From Maea johnstoni (lineage: Eukaryota > Annelida > Polychaeta > Spionida > Magelonidae), in NCBI GenBank assembly GCA_963942565.1, contig OZ012684.1:62252846-62316845 (forward strand): DNA of 64,000 nucleotides. The letters run 5' to 3'. Under the pieces are notes generated by a model. The model was not told the DNA's origin, did not search any database, and worked only from the letters and a program-made list of their open reading frames with translations. Positions 53,240 to 64,000 of the stretch are shown in pieces. The translations under genes were made by a program, and so were the position numbers. Positions within the stretch are counted from its first letter, which is position 1. The number at the start of each line of letters is the position of its first letter.

Positions 53240-53513
53240 CAGGGTTTTAGCCAGGATCTAGAAACTGGGTGCCAAAAGTAGTCAATTTCAAAATTTTGGG
53301 CCATCCTAGGAGGCCACAATATACTCAGATCACAACCATAAACATGCATTTATTCATTGAATTCAGAAATAAGGCATAATGTCCTTATACAATGCCATGA
53401 GAAATATATTGAGATGGAATTTTTTTAACTATATGCTTGTTATTGACATTTCAGGAAAAGTTCCTCTCAAAAAAAATGGTTGTCCAAATGGCACCCAGAT
53501 GGCTAAGATTATG
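53240..53513. mobile_element. hAT-type MITE, older copy
   Basis: Starts CAGGGTTTTAGCCAGGAT and carries a GGGTGCC/GGCACCC pair just inside the ends. The right end is decayed (GGCTAAGATTATG). Flanks AAAGTAAC (53232-53239) and CAAGTAAC (53514-53521) match at 7 of 8 positions. The interior (ACAATATACTCAGAT and AATAAGGCAT) is shared with the copy at 33537. Confidence 0.75.
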
Positions 53514-54067
53514 CAAGTAACTTAATGCAGCTTTTCATTACATCACACTCTTTCATACACCTCCACACAACATCCGAGCTTTTCAGGGCAGAAAATATCC
53601 TGTACAAATCTCTGCCTAAAATATATGTTTGAAATGTTGGTTGTGGTTGGTTCTTACTTTGATACCAGCTAGTCCCTAAAAAATCCTTCATTTTCTACTT
53701 CGATCTGTTTAATGTGATCTCTGTTACTTTCATCATAGATTTGTCAAATGGATTTCCTTCAATTGCCAAAAAAAAAGTTCTGTTTGTGGTAGTAACATGA
53801 CCAAAAGAAATACATCAAAGGCTTGCCTTAAAAGTCAAATCATGATTTTGGGGTCCAGCCAGCACCGAAATATTCCTTTCATAAATGTATACTTTTTTAT
53901 TTGCAAAGCTTTTATAAGCCCTATCCATGATGCCCAAGTCTGTGTAAATTTTAAAGTGGCGTTGAACGGCCAGTTGGGTAACCACAAAGAAAACATGTGT
54001 TTAGGTCCTACTAGTGTTTTGCATATTATACATGGGTCAATGACCATAAAATTGAGTGGGGTCAACC

Positions 54068-54563
54068 TTAAAGGGCAAATGCACCATCATGATGATTTAG
54101 GTTCAAAATGTGCCTATATGTGTCACCTTTCAAATAAGACCACCCGCAAGTCTGTCCTCCTCAGCACTCCTCAGATATGGCTTATGAAAGTTAGTAAAAA
54201 ACTAGCCTGAGTCTGGGTATAGAGGCTGCCATTATCAGAAGTGGTGCTTATGAAGTGACTGCCAGCCCTGCTTCTGATTGGTTGAGAGATATCAGTGGCA
54301 GTCACTTCCAGCCACTGATATCTCTCAACCAATCAGAAGCAGCACTGGCAGTCACTTCATACCACTGATTGTGCTTAATTGTGCTTAATTGGCCTGCAAT
54401 GTCAGCCTCCATGCCCAGACTCAGGCTAGTTTTTTACTAACTTTCATAAGCCATATCTGAGGAGTGCTGAGGAGGACAGACTTGCGGGTGGTCTTATTAG
54501 AAAGGTGACACGTATAGGCACATTTTGAACCTAAATCATTATGATGGTGCATTTGCCCTTTAA
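54068..54563. mobile_element. Fold-back (long inverted repeat) MITE flanked by TTAA
   Basis: The left arm begins TTAA-AGGGCAAATGCACC (54068) and the right arm ends GGTGCATTTGCCCT-TTAA (54563). The arms pair over roughly 150-200 bp with few mismatches, including the AAACTAGCCTGAGTCTGG segment and its complement. A second nested inverted repeat, CACTGATATCTCTCAACCAATCAGAAGC and complement, lies at the centre, written here only by its range 54268-54342. The whole element folds into one long hairpin. TTAA flanks suggest TTAA-specific integration. The open frame at 53797-54210 partly lies in the left arm and is not regarded as a gene. Confidence 0.8.
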
Positions 54564-56128
54564 GGCACACGCAGGTATGTGATTTTCAGAATCCTCCACA
54601 CTGTATCTAGCCTATTGCTGTGTGTTAATGCTGCTGCTATATGTGATCTACACAGAGATACCTTCAGCCCAGGTAGTTCTCTTTTCAAAATGTGCAGAAA
54701 GGAATTTTGGGAACATTGGCATATATAGTTAAGCGTTAAATGGTTATGGAAGGCTACCCTGCCAATAAAAGGCAAGTAAAATTAATTCTGAACAAAGGAA
54801 AATCATTTTTCTTTTAAGAAAATTAGCTGAGGTATTTTTCCTTTAAAGGAAAAGGAAAATGACCTTTATTTGCATTAATGGTATGATTGGTATCCTATGT
54901 ATGGTATCGATGTGCTGGTTGAAAATGTTCAACAGAGCCTGAGAACCAGGTTAAGTGGTGTATCTATCCTTAGAAGTATGTGGTGCTCCTGGCCAACTCC
55001 ACTTCAGTGACCAAAGCTATGGGGGGGGGGGGGGGGGGATTGTGACCAGGTCAGCTGCCTCACATGGCTGCAGATCACACAGCCACAAAATCAGCCCTGT
55101 TTCCATGAAAGGCCAATTAGTGAAATGGATACAATGGTAGCACGGACCATCTGAACTCCAGAGTAGGGAAAGGATAGGAATCTAATTTTACCTGTACTTT
55201 ACAGGTATTCAGGTTGACCACCTGAAATCCCATGAGTAATTGTGTCTATTTCGCTCATCTTTGATCTCTTGACTTTGAAGAACAAGAGATCATTACTCGG
55301 CTTGTTTGTTACAATGAGACCTATGCAACCTCTACCTGCTAAACATGGTGACACCTGCAGTGCTTGAACACATGCTGCATCAATATACGCCTAGCAGTCA
55401 GCCTCGTTACACAAAACCCTCCTCTTAGGCACAATACTTGCTACAATATGGTGCACTTGCTTAAAGATGGCACGACTGCCACCTTTGAATAGAGGCTTAG
55501 GGTACTACAATCTCATGAAAGGATTACATTAACAAAACGTTTGCAAGTACCTACTGTGCATGGAAGAATGGGGAGGGAATACTGTACAGGTACAAGAACA
55601 TGTATAATGATGTTTGTCAAGTATGCCTACAGTAAACATAGGAAATCTGTTTTTCTATGAGTGTATGTCTTCCAAGTTTATAGATTTCATATGCTTGGTA
55701 AATATTTGGTTAATGTAAGGATTCAGTGTCGATAAACAGACAAAAGGTAGCCTCCTCAAACTTGTTATTGCTATGGTAGGTGAATGTGATAAATCACAAC
55801 ACCTTTCTCTGACAACCCGTCAACATGATCACCCCCACACTGGAACTACACAGGATATGTACATGTATATTCCAAGCTTTAACTGTGAACTTCCATAACT
55901 AATAACTGAAATGCTCATGACTTGAAAGTCTTTAAAATATATGGAGAAAATGTATAGTTCACATTTTGGTTGTATTGAATCCCTATGAATGTCTTATATC
56001 ATTGCCATACCTAAAAACTGCTAAAATGTTCTTCATCAGATATAAAAAAGGTATGGCTTGGATTTGGTTACATAACCTATCCTGTCTCAATTGACTATGT
56101 TTAAGGTATTTAAAGGTATGGTCAATAC
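54564..56128. other. Intron immediately downstream of exon 1, nothing recognised
   Basis: A poly-G run lies at 55021-55038. No transposon ends or open frames of interest. Confidence 0.45.
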
Positions 56129-56319
<191 letters not shown>

Positions 56320-56468
56320 TATATGCAGAAATATTGTCATTGTGTATCTTCATTTCTCTGGGCCTGAAATTACCAAAAACCTCATCATCTAAGATGATAC
56401 AATCATGTTTCACTGAAAAAAGACACAGTCAAATTATTTTACACCAGTAAAATATATATCAAAAGATG

Positions 56469-56474
56469 ACTTAC
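56469..56474 (-). promoter_or_regulatory. 5' splice site of KCNQ1-like intron 1
   Basis: On the minus strand the exon ends ACTGT and is followed by GTAAGT, an optimal U1-type donor. The coding phase at the junction is 2 and the in-frame stop begins inside the donor, which fixes the exon end. Confidence 0.9.
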
Positions 56475-56827
56475 ACAGTAAAATGGTAGATAAAACATTT
56501 CCATCCTGTTGGGCGCTCCAAGAAGTTGTACACCTTGCCTTGCAATGAGGTCTTCATAGGAATCCTGCTGCGATTGAGGCAACTATATCTTGCCTCGAAA
56601 TTCTTATCTATAGGGTGAAGCGATGGGCGATTTTCTACCCACGACTGAGAGTTGACACTGCTTGCCAGGTCCGGGTCTGGATAGGTGGTACTGGACCCGC
56701 TTCGCTGTTTTATTTCCGCCATCTCCATACCGGTTGTCATGGATGATTTGCTGTCATTCTTTGCAAGTGTTGGAGGGCGAAACTGAACAGGTGCGTCTTC
56801 TTGATTGTTATTGTTCTTACCGCTCAT
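56475..56827 (-). CDS. KCNQ1: KCNQ1-like (Kv7) potassium channel, first coding exon (partial gene)
   Basis: Encodes the cytoplasmic N-terminus and first residues of S1 of a voltage-gated potassium channel. The 353 nt give 117 codons plus two bases. Residues 1-95 are polar and low in complexity (Asn, Ser, Pro rich), typical of Kv7 N-termini. From about residue 96 comes [20 protein letters not shown], nearly identical to the pre-S1/S1 start of vertebrate KCNQ1 ([20 protein letters not shown], from memory). KCNQ2-5 are clearly different here (ERPRGW type), so the KCNQ1 branch is favoured. The frame runs into a stop straight after a GTAAGT donor, so the exon ends at 56475 inside a Val codon. I recall human KCNQ1 intron 1 splitting the equivalent Val codon in the same phase. 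The start ATG at 56827 is the first in frame and has G at +4. Known family role: tetrameric plasma-membrane channel, slow delayed-rectifier type with KCNE partners in vertebrates. The later S1-S6 and C-terminal exons were not found and should lie beyond position 1. Confidence 0.93.
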
Positions 56828-57500
56828 TCTACTTCCATCTAGCTTCTACTTGGTCGTCTTCTTACACAGATGATACCTGTTCATTCCATGGCCAAGAGTA
56901 GTCCAGTGAAGACCATGTGATCAAGTCCAGCTCATGTGAAACTAATAGTTGTATTGCATGCCTGGAATGCTATGGTATGGAATGGACAATAGTGGTTGTG
57001 TATTGTACTGCTGGAGGTATCTTTACCTGGAGATTACCTGATCACAGGTGAGATAACACAGGTGTGAGAATAACCAGGCCCTGATGTGTAGTACACTTCT
57101 TCGACTGTCAGTTCTGCATCTGTGGTAAAACTGAATACGTATTGACTGACTGCCAATACCGTCCAAGTCTGAGTACTAGTCCTCTGTACCAGTAATCAGC
57201 TCTCAGTATAAGTGCGAATGCAGAGTGAAGGCGAGGACCAGCCGTGTCGCCCGGTTAGTGACGATTGAGGTCAGTGCTAAAGTAAGAGGATCCCCCTAGT
57301 GCCGTGGTTGTCGCCAGAGTGGTCGGCGAGAAGCCGGGCTGCTGAACAGGTGTGTTGTGAACGGGAGAGCGCACCTTGCTAAGTAACAGCGCTATTATAC
57401 GCCGCCGCTGCCGCTGCTGCTGCTGCTCCGATGACGTCTCGTAATATGGTGCGGCGCACAGGCGATCGCTTCTATAGGTGAAGCCTCTCCTACTCGCTCT
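56828..57500 (-). promoter_or_regulatory. Probable 5' leader and promoter region of the KCNQ1-like gene
   Basis: Upstream of the start codon on the minus strand, base composition shifts from AT-rich to CpG-rich between roughly 57230 and 57480, with a CTG/CCG-repeat stretch near 57400-57430. A cAMP-response-element core TGACGTC lies at 57432-57438. No clear TATA box with an initiator was seen, so the start site is likely dispersed and the 5' UTR boundary cannot be placed. The role is inferred from position and composition only. Confidence 0.5.
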
Positions 57501-60500
57501 CTCACGTACACGACACTCACAGACTTAAAGGTGCTCTGCCACTAGTGCCACTAGTGCCCTACTAACTCCTCACAATAAGCAGCGATCTAAATAGCGCGCA
57601 ACTTAACCTAAACTCATCAACTACAATCACACCAACTTGTCCACAATCGTAAACCGGTGTATCGTGCTTTCGCTGCTTCTCCTCCTCCTCCTCCTCCCGA
57701 TTTTTATCTCCGTGTGTCTCCAATGGCGATGCGATAAAGTAACCAGGCGCGCATATGATACGCTAATACGCAGCCTCCGCTTTACCAGGGGCGGACTCGA
57801 TTCTGTAAATGCACTTTCACCAGGCTCTGTGAGAATGGACCACTTGAGCAAGTATCTGCTCTAGAACCAGACCCACAACTTTAATCCGCCCTCAAATCCA
57901 TAGCCGGGATCAGTCGTTTTTCCGATTGGGGGGTGGGGCGGGTTTGCCCTCATGTCAAGGGTGAATACACACGCATCCATGAATACACGCGAATGCACTG
58001 CACTGCACAGCCTGCACTATTTACCTCCGAGCTGTCACGATGTGGTGCAGATATGCCATAAGACACCCCAAAACTCACTATAAAAGCTAGCTACATGCCC
58101 AACAACTGACCGGACCGTGTCACCGGCTCTTCCTGTGTTTAGAATCAATAAGATACAGCTCAGAGATACCGTGGGAACGACATCGGAAATAAAACCAATA
58201 TTCCTAAAATATTTGCCAACATTTTCAAGATGTATAATTTTAATATATTTTATATGTATGTATGCATGTTTGTTTGTATGCATGTATGTACGTATGTGGG
58301 TGAGTCATGTCCACCTAATGACCATCACCTATTTTAGTACAGAAGCAAAGATGGAAGTATTTCTTAAATTACTAGAATAAAGTTAAGAGTCAGATTCGTA
58401 AGGGAAAGCACAATGGACATTAAAATATATCACTTGCAGCTGTAGATCGTATTTTCATTTTATTGGTGATGGTTCTATTCATGACAAGTTCAAATAATTT
58501 CCTTTTACACACTGACCATACATTTTAACAGCGGACATGCTTTTTTGAAAATATTGAAAAATTGTGTCGTAGGTGATGACATATCATACTGTGGCAAGAA
58601 AAGGGACATGGGCCGATAATAAATTCCGTGTTTTAAGAAGAGTCGAGGGCCCTTTAAGTTGCAAATGTATACCACCTTTGCAATTAAAACCGAGCGTCTG
58701 TAAAGCGATTAGACCAAGCCGATTGGCCTATCTACTAAACAAATAAGAAAAACATATACTCGCACTGTAAAGTACAACAATAACTTGGTTAATCCTTCAT
58801 TATTCTACAAATCTTCTGTTACTTTATTACCGGGTTACTATTAAAACAACAACAAACAAAAGTCAGAGAATGCGGCAATGTTTAAACGTCATCCCATGTG
58901 TCATAACTTCATAATGCATTGCAGATGCAATATATGTTCTTTAATAATGTATAGAATTCACGCATCATGTAAATATGCTAATCCGCAGCTATGTATCTAA
59001 TTTCCCTCTAGTTCATATCACGCAGAGTTTTGTGTTATTGACTGTACTCCCTAAGAGCCCTGAACCCTGACCAAACGCTACATAGCGTATATGAGACTAT
59101 CAGAGCAGACGCAAACAAAGACTAAGCGCTCTGTGCTACAACTATTGATCCTTGTCAGAGTCTCTCAACGTGTGTGATTTAGTATTACATGTGCACTGCA
59201 AGTATCCATACCTACCTTACATAATAGATCATAAGAATGAAACCGAAAGAGCGTATATCTATGTAACCGTTGTAGATTTGTCTATGACCTAACAAGCACT
59301 TGTGAGTCAAGTCAGGGCTGTCAGTTCGAAATTGTACACATGTCAGACCAATTAGATCTGACCATTTTTGTTCAAATATTGGAAGTTTCCCCTCAATATC
59401 GGCATGACACTGTAGCAAAAACTTGGCTCCTTGCAGCCCAAATCGCGGGATTTTTAGCCGAAGGATTCCAAACCGCCGACAATGGTATGAGAGTGAACTC
59501 ACGTTTGGTTTGACATTTTGTACAACCAAACTTGGCTTAATGCACATGTGGTTTGTTGGCAATAACTGTGAAAGTTACAATTGATAACGACGTCCAGATA
59601 ATGAATACCATCGTGCATTTGGATTGGACAGATATTTGAATATGTTATATTGTTTATTACAAATCAGAAGCACTTTCTCACGTGCCTCGAGCTGGACTCG
59701 AACTCTAGACCACTTGGTACAAAAAGCAAGAAGTCAATGTACGTGTATATTGGTTTAGACCTCTCGGGCATTGGTACACCCCTTGGAATTTGGAAGTCGT
59801 GACTAGCCAGTTGTAAGTGGTGGAGGGAGCCGGGGTACCCGTCGAAAACCACCGCCTGACCCAAGCCACTGGTAACTTTCTCACGTGCCCGGCTGCCTTG
59901 TCAATGTATAGCATAATAGTTTATCATGGGACGTGAAACAAGAGCAACGTGAAACGACTGTGTGGCATCGAGATAAGCAATCTTACTCGATCATAGCGTA
60001 TTAAAGCAATTTTAGACCTAATGATGACTGGCCAGAAGTTAGTTATAGAGAACACTGTATAAACTGTCAGCAGACCATTGGCCTGCCCTGATTGCCGAGT
60101 GGCCTAACGCGTTTTTCATGTGTGAAATGTTTAGTGACCGATGGGGCTTGTGCTTAACATATATACATGTATTCAACTACTTTCAACACGTTGAAATGAC
60201 AAGTACACATCTTTGATGGATCATGAATTTATCAGAATTCATTAATTTGAAGATGTCTCCGGTAATATGGATTTTTATTCTGTTTGTAGTACCGGGTAAT
60301 ATCGAATACACAATGCGAGAAAAGGGATCCACGTTTATTCAACGGTAATTCAAATGGTCCATTATGCTTTAGTACATCATAACCCCCTTTGCGGATTGGC
60401 GATTCCAATATGTGGAATTCGATTTAAATCAGATCATATAGGGACCAGCTACTATCCCCGGATCGGCAATAAATATATCATTAAGATGAAAAGTCTCCAA

Positions 60501-61158
60501 GGACATTTTAAGATGCGAGTTGCCTTCATATATATAACATTCACAATACAAATTATATGCTAACGCTATCAGAATCCATGTAAGGGCTGGGCGGGGTTAG
60601 ACCCTTTGTGATTGACAGCACTTCCCTGGCCAGTATCGATAGCGACGCTACCTCTTATGTCACGGGGCCACTAAGACATGGACGAATGCACCGAAATCTT
60701 CCCATTGACTTATGTTCCGATAACATAACTCTATTATGAGGAAAGGGTAACATGACGGCTGTCCAACGATCTCTTTTCAGCGTATATCCCCGGCGTATAT
60801 CGACCAGCGCTGACGCAAACGTACTACGTAACACCGCTAACACGTATACTCAGCCACTTGTGACTGCAGTGCTCCCTCATTTTGGGTCGACCAGGTGTTT
60901 TTTTTTTACTTGTGACGTTATGAGGTGTTGTCTGTGGTTATCTTGCAACTGAAAGATCCATTTATAAGAATAGAACTATTATTATACCGCCAAAGTTACA
61001 ATCAGACAGACAAGGGTTCAATTTTGAGCAACAGGTCCCATTAGCTCGCTGTGGTAAAGAAAGATTGAATATTATTCTGTGTATCGTCACCTTTTCTGTC
61101 ATTACTAAGTAGCTAAAAAAAATGCTATCCTTTCTTTGTTTTCCTATTCCCTATTCAG
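57501..61158. other. Upstream flank of the KCNQ1-like gene
   Basis: More CpG than the intron. Holds the SINE-like repeat at 59670 and a tRNA A-box-like word GATTGCCGAGTGGCCTAACG at 60088-60107 without a B box. The 116-codon minus frame at 59212-59562 is unrecognised. Confidence 0.45.
59670..59905 (-). mobile_element. SINE-like repeat with tRNA B-box-like end
   Basis: A near-direct repeat CTTTCTCACGTGCC occurs at both edges (about 59673 and 59876). On the minus strand a B-box-like GTTCGAGTCC lies at 59694-59703, with a CCCTCCACCACTTACAACTGG body. The A box is not at normal spacing, so the head is rearranged. The overlapping open frames are not considered coding. Confidence 0.4.
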
Positions 61159-61303
61159 CCTATATTGATACATTGTGCCTTCTTCTAATGAGGAATACAT
61201 TGAGCATTGCAAAAACACGCAGAAGAGTGCAAGAAATGAGGGATAGCACAATGAAAATACAAAATAATTTCAAACGGAACTCCTCTCGAGAATTTAGGAC
61301 CAG
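61159..61303 (+). CDS. Candidate internal exon A of an unrecognised divergent gene
   Basis: A strong acceptor (pyrimidine-rich tract 61129-61156, then CAG) is followed by 145 nt open in one frame and a CAG|GTAACA donor at 61303/61304. The frame gives a basic segment with MRNTLSIAKTRRRVQEMRDS followed by an Asn/Arg-rich end. Start phase takes two bases and end phase is 2. The end phase fits candidate exon B at 62043. No domain is recognised. It lies upstream of the KCNQ1-like promoter on the opposite strand, so it would belong to a divergent neighbour. The evidence is splice signals and an open frame only, so a chance match is possible. Confidence 0.25.
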
Positions 61304-62042
61304 GTAACATCACATTTCACAAGTGTGTAGAAAATATTACGAAGGGAAGGGTTTTACAATCTTCTAATTTTTTCCTCTGTTAACATTATATGACTTTTTC
61401 CATTCTTTGTTGAAGATGAGGAAAAGTACATTTCCAACTTAAATATTTCAAAATCGAAATTAAAAAAGAAAATATAGCATCATGGAGAAATGAACCAAGC
61501 GTATTTTGCTTGTGTGCAAGCCTATGTGAGGTTCTCATATGTTTGATTAATTATTTTGTTTAGGGATGGACTTAACAGTCACAGTTATGGTCTGATTATG
61601 GGGAAAGGGTCCTCAACTTTAACATACAGTATGTAAACCCTCAAAATGACCCTATGCTCATCAATCAACCCTCGAAGGTCACCTTGACTTACCAGTCATC
61701 AGTGGTGGAGATGAGCGAGTAACCACCACTTTGCTCCAAAGTCACTGTTAACTTTTTCACGCAACTTATCAAGAGGCAGACCATTTGATATCCTGGCTTG
61801 TGGGCTATCCGTTTTTGACCTGGTCATGATCAGAAATTATTTTCCTCTTCAGGTAGAGCCAGAATTTTTTGCTCCTCTGGCAGAGTCAGAAATTCTCAAT
61901 TTTCACGGTCAGCATATATATTTTCTTACCTTTCAGGACCAGAATATTTTTTATCGATTACAAGGGTCAGATTTTCTTCCTGAAAAAGGATAGCCTCCCC
62001 TGTGTTTGTTTGTTTGTTTTGGATCCGTAACCGCATCCCTAG

Positions 62043-62214
62043 GGCCATCTGCAGTCGTGAGACGCAGTCAGCCAACGATGAATGGGCGGCGCCTCGTATT
62101 CTGCTTGGACCTTGTATCAAATCATCTCGTCTCATACCCGTTAGATGGCAGCACATATTGATATCACCAGTCAAGAAAGAAATCCACAGAAAAGGTTGGA
62201 AAGCACTCCTAAAG
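62043..62214 (+). CDS. Candidate internal exon B of an unrecognised divergent gene
   Basis: 172 nt open between an acceptor ending CCCTAG (T-rich tract upstream, possible branch site GTAAC near 62028) and an AAG|GTAAAT donor at 62214/62215. It begins one base into a codon, which exactly complements the phase at the end of candidate exon A, and ends in phase 0. Part of the product reads KKEIHRKGWKALLK; no family is recognised. The stretch is more GC-rich than its surroundings. A second possible acceptor, CTGCAG just downstream (exon starting 62054), has the same phase. Confidence 0.25.
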
Positions 62215-62550
62215 GTAAATTACCATTTGTAAGCTTAGCTGGCAAGTTACATCAAGAAGATCATCAACCCAGAACCACTGCATTGCGTCAGATGTGCAGC
62301 CAATAGTGTTTAGAAGCTTGTTGGTACTTTTCCGATTACGGTTATAGTGACACATCTAGTGTCAGGAAAAGAAATTGCTTTATGCATCAACATTGCCATT
62401 ATTTTTCATATTTAAGAAATAGAAGATCTTGGAATTTACCTTATGTTGGAGTATAATATACTTAACAGCAAAGGGCAACAAAAATTGTAAGGATTATTCA
62501 GTGGAGTTTTAAGGGCAGAGAGAACGTTTCGAAGTCAAGAGGGCGTCAAG

Positions 62551-62641
62551 ATGTTGCACGTGCCAAGAATATCATCACTCATCATTTGCCCAGCTGTGCA
62601 CGTGACTCTATTCCTTAAAGTCATATGTGGAAAATCAAAAG
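62551..62641 (+). CDS. Candidate first coding exon with signal-peptide-like start
   Basis: An ATG in fair context (A at -3) opens 30 codons plus one base, ending at an AAAAG|GTAGGT donor. The peptide starts MLHVPR and has a hydrophobic core SSLIICPAVHVTLFLKVICG followed by KSK, like a signal peptide. End phase 1 fits the phase of the candidate exon at 62838. This would be a small secreted or membrane protein gene separate from exons A and B, since the phases do not link them. Unrecognised; it may be chance. Confidence 0.22.
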
Positions 62642-62837
62642 GTAGGTATGTACTGACTTTGATAATCTGCTATCGCATTATTTGAATGGTAAAACGGTTC
62701 AGGGGTTGTAACGAGTTATCCCCTTTATATTATGAATTCCCCATTTTAGCAATCACGAATTTCTATGTCATGGATTTTGCCAATTGGAAGGTCTTAATGT
62801 AGGTGGGGGACACATTATTATTTCTTTATTTTTCCAG

Positions 62838-62902
62838 ACTTTGGTGGACCTGGAAATAATGTATGTATCAAATATCCGCATTTCAATCTGGCTGTGTATG
62901 CT
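62838..62902 (+). CDS. Candidate second exon joined in phase to the 62551 exon
   Basis: A very good acceptor (TTTCTTTATTTTTCCAG ending 62837) is followed by two bases and 21 codons reading FGGPGNNVCIKYPHF..., then a GTGAGT donor at 62903. Phase matches the donor at 62641, with an intron of 196 nt. If the donor is not used, the frame stays open to a TAA near 62982. No domain is recognised, and the downstream exon cannot be placed with confidence. Confidence 0.22.
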
Positions 62903-63559
62903 GTGAGTGCACGCCTCTTGGTGGGAACCCTTCCATCTGTCTTCCTTTCCCTCGACGCGAATAACCCGTCAGGCCATATATAATAACCCGTCTGCCAACC
63001 AACTGATATCTCACAAACAGACGGTTGCAAGCTGCAAGTCACGAGTTACATAATTTTCTTTTATACATACTTTATATAGGTTATATTTACAGAAGTCAAG
63101 ACCAGGTATCTAGGAGACGTATTTTTTCAATATATAGAAATGTAAATGATGTGCAAACTATTTCTTCTCGCAGATGCCCCACCTTCATATTGTTTGATTT
63201 GATTTCTATTTCTTCAAAAGAAAGGGAAGTATATGGGATTTATGAAAGTGCAATGTGACCATCTGGGGACATTGTCAGTTTTCTCATAGAAGCGGTTAAG
63301 CTGACCACACCAGGATTAGTCTGGTGACCAATGTTAGCGCAAATATACTGGAAAATAATGAATGGTAAAATTATAACAATATACTGTAAATTAATCAAAA
63401 CTTCATCTTTGGGCTTTTGCTCGCTAGACTATAAGAATAAATTGGAACTGGCCTGTTCAAGGTTGTGACGGTAAATATTTCGTTTTTAAAACATAGCTAT
63501 ATTCGGCGGTGTTTGAGGGCGCCACCAACTGCCCTACGTAGGTGGCGTCCTCTATATGT

Positions 63560-63950
63560 GAATTAAAAATGTATGTCCAGGGTCTCTTGACGCATTTAGC
63601 ATATTGGATAATAAAGAGGGGTCTTATTATATACCGTATGATATATGGAGCACAACGCCTTAAGAGTTCGACACACGATTATTGTTCATAAAACTGGTAC
63701 CAGGTGGCGATATCTTGTAAATCCTCATATCAGTGTCATAGTAGAGATCAGATTTATTTTATGCACTGGGACTCTTGACGTACTTGGTACAAGATAATAA
63801 AGAAGTGTCTTAGTACATATGATATATAGAGGACAACGCTTTCAGTGGTCGATATGCGATAATTGTTCATAAAACTGGTACCAGGTGGTGCTATCATCTA
63901 AATCCTCATATCAATGTCACAGTAGGGATCAGATTCATTTTATACTAACA
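63560..63950. repeat. 188-bp tandem duplication
   Basis: GGG(T/A)CTCTTGACG starts at 63580 and 63768. GTTCATAAAACTGGTACCAG and AAATCCTCATATCA recur in both units in order. The units are about 85% alike by eye. Confidence 0.85.
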
Positions 63951-64000
63951 AAACACATTTAATAACCATGATTCTTTCAGAATTTATTTGTGAAAAGTTG

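Noticed and set aside
53797-54210. 137-codon plus frame
   Set aside because: Its second half lies in the fold-back element arm and the first half shows no domain or codon pattern.
56662-56901. 79-codon plus-strand frame
   Set aside because: Antisense shadow of the KCNQ1-like exon.
59212-59562. 116-codon minus-strand frame
   Set aside because: No recognisable domain or splice support; kept only as unexplained open sequence.
60088-60130. tRNA gene suggested by GATTGCCGAGTGGCCTAACG
   Set aside because: No B box, acceptor pairing or anticodon arm follows; at best a SINE head fragment.

Overview
The window is eukaryotic nuclear DNA, about two-thirds A+T. It has long introns, metazoan-type splice sites, many microsatellites and a heavy load of small non-coding transposons. 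The one confidently recognised gene part is the first coding exon of a KCNQ1-like (Kv7.1) voltage-gated potassium channel on the minus strand (56475-56827). A marine invertebrate animal fits best, possibly a deuterostome such as an echinoderm. That is a guess from one channel exon and repeat style; the species cannot be read from the sequence.

Layout. From 1 to 56474 I find no other KCNQ exon, so this is best read as intron 1, or its 5' part, of the channel gene. It is a repeat landscape. About 25 copies or fragments of a ~230-bp TTAA-flanked MITE family (here M1, ends CCCATT.ATGC/GCAT.AATGGG) and four copies of a second TTAA family (M2, ends CCCTTATGCTGC) lie between 0.7 and 49 kb. TTAA targets and CCC/GGG ends point to piggyBac-type mobilisation. 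An M2 copy sits exactly at the internal TTAA of an M1 copy (6614-6825 inside 6599-7018). Other elements are a hAT-type MITE with a perfect 8-bp target duplication (42822-43132) and two relatives, a 496-bp fold-back element (54068-54563), an 805-bp TTAA-bounded block built of about eight separate hairpins (12869-13673), and a 1.59-kb terminal-inverted-repeat element packed with the palindrome GTCGAATTCGAC and its variants (30832-32420). There are also two or three tRNA-type SINEs, several minisatellites and very long (AT)n tracts. No open transposase, reverse transcriptase or virus-like gene was seen.

From 56828 to about 57500 lies the channel's probable 5' leader and promoter: CpG-rich, with a CRE-like TGACGTC site. 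From 57500 to 64000 the DNA is upstream flank with few MITEs. Phase-compatible open stretches with good splice signals on the plus strand (61159-61303 with 62043-62214; 62551-62641 with 62838-62902) may be exons of divergently transcribed neighbours, but no family is recognised. The window ends in a 188-bp tandem duplication.

Most long open frames in the window are translations of simple repeats (Ile-Tyr, Ser-Leu, poly-Thr/Ser/Leu) and are not genes. Motifs, coordinates and repeat periods were read by eye; no alignment or database search was run.
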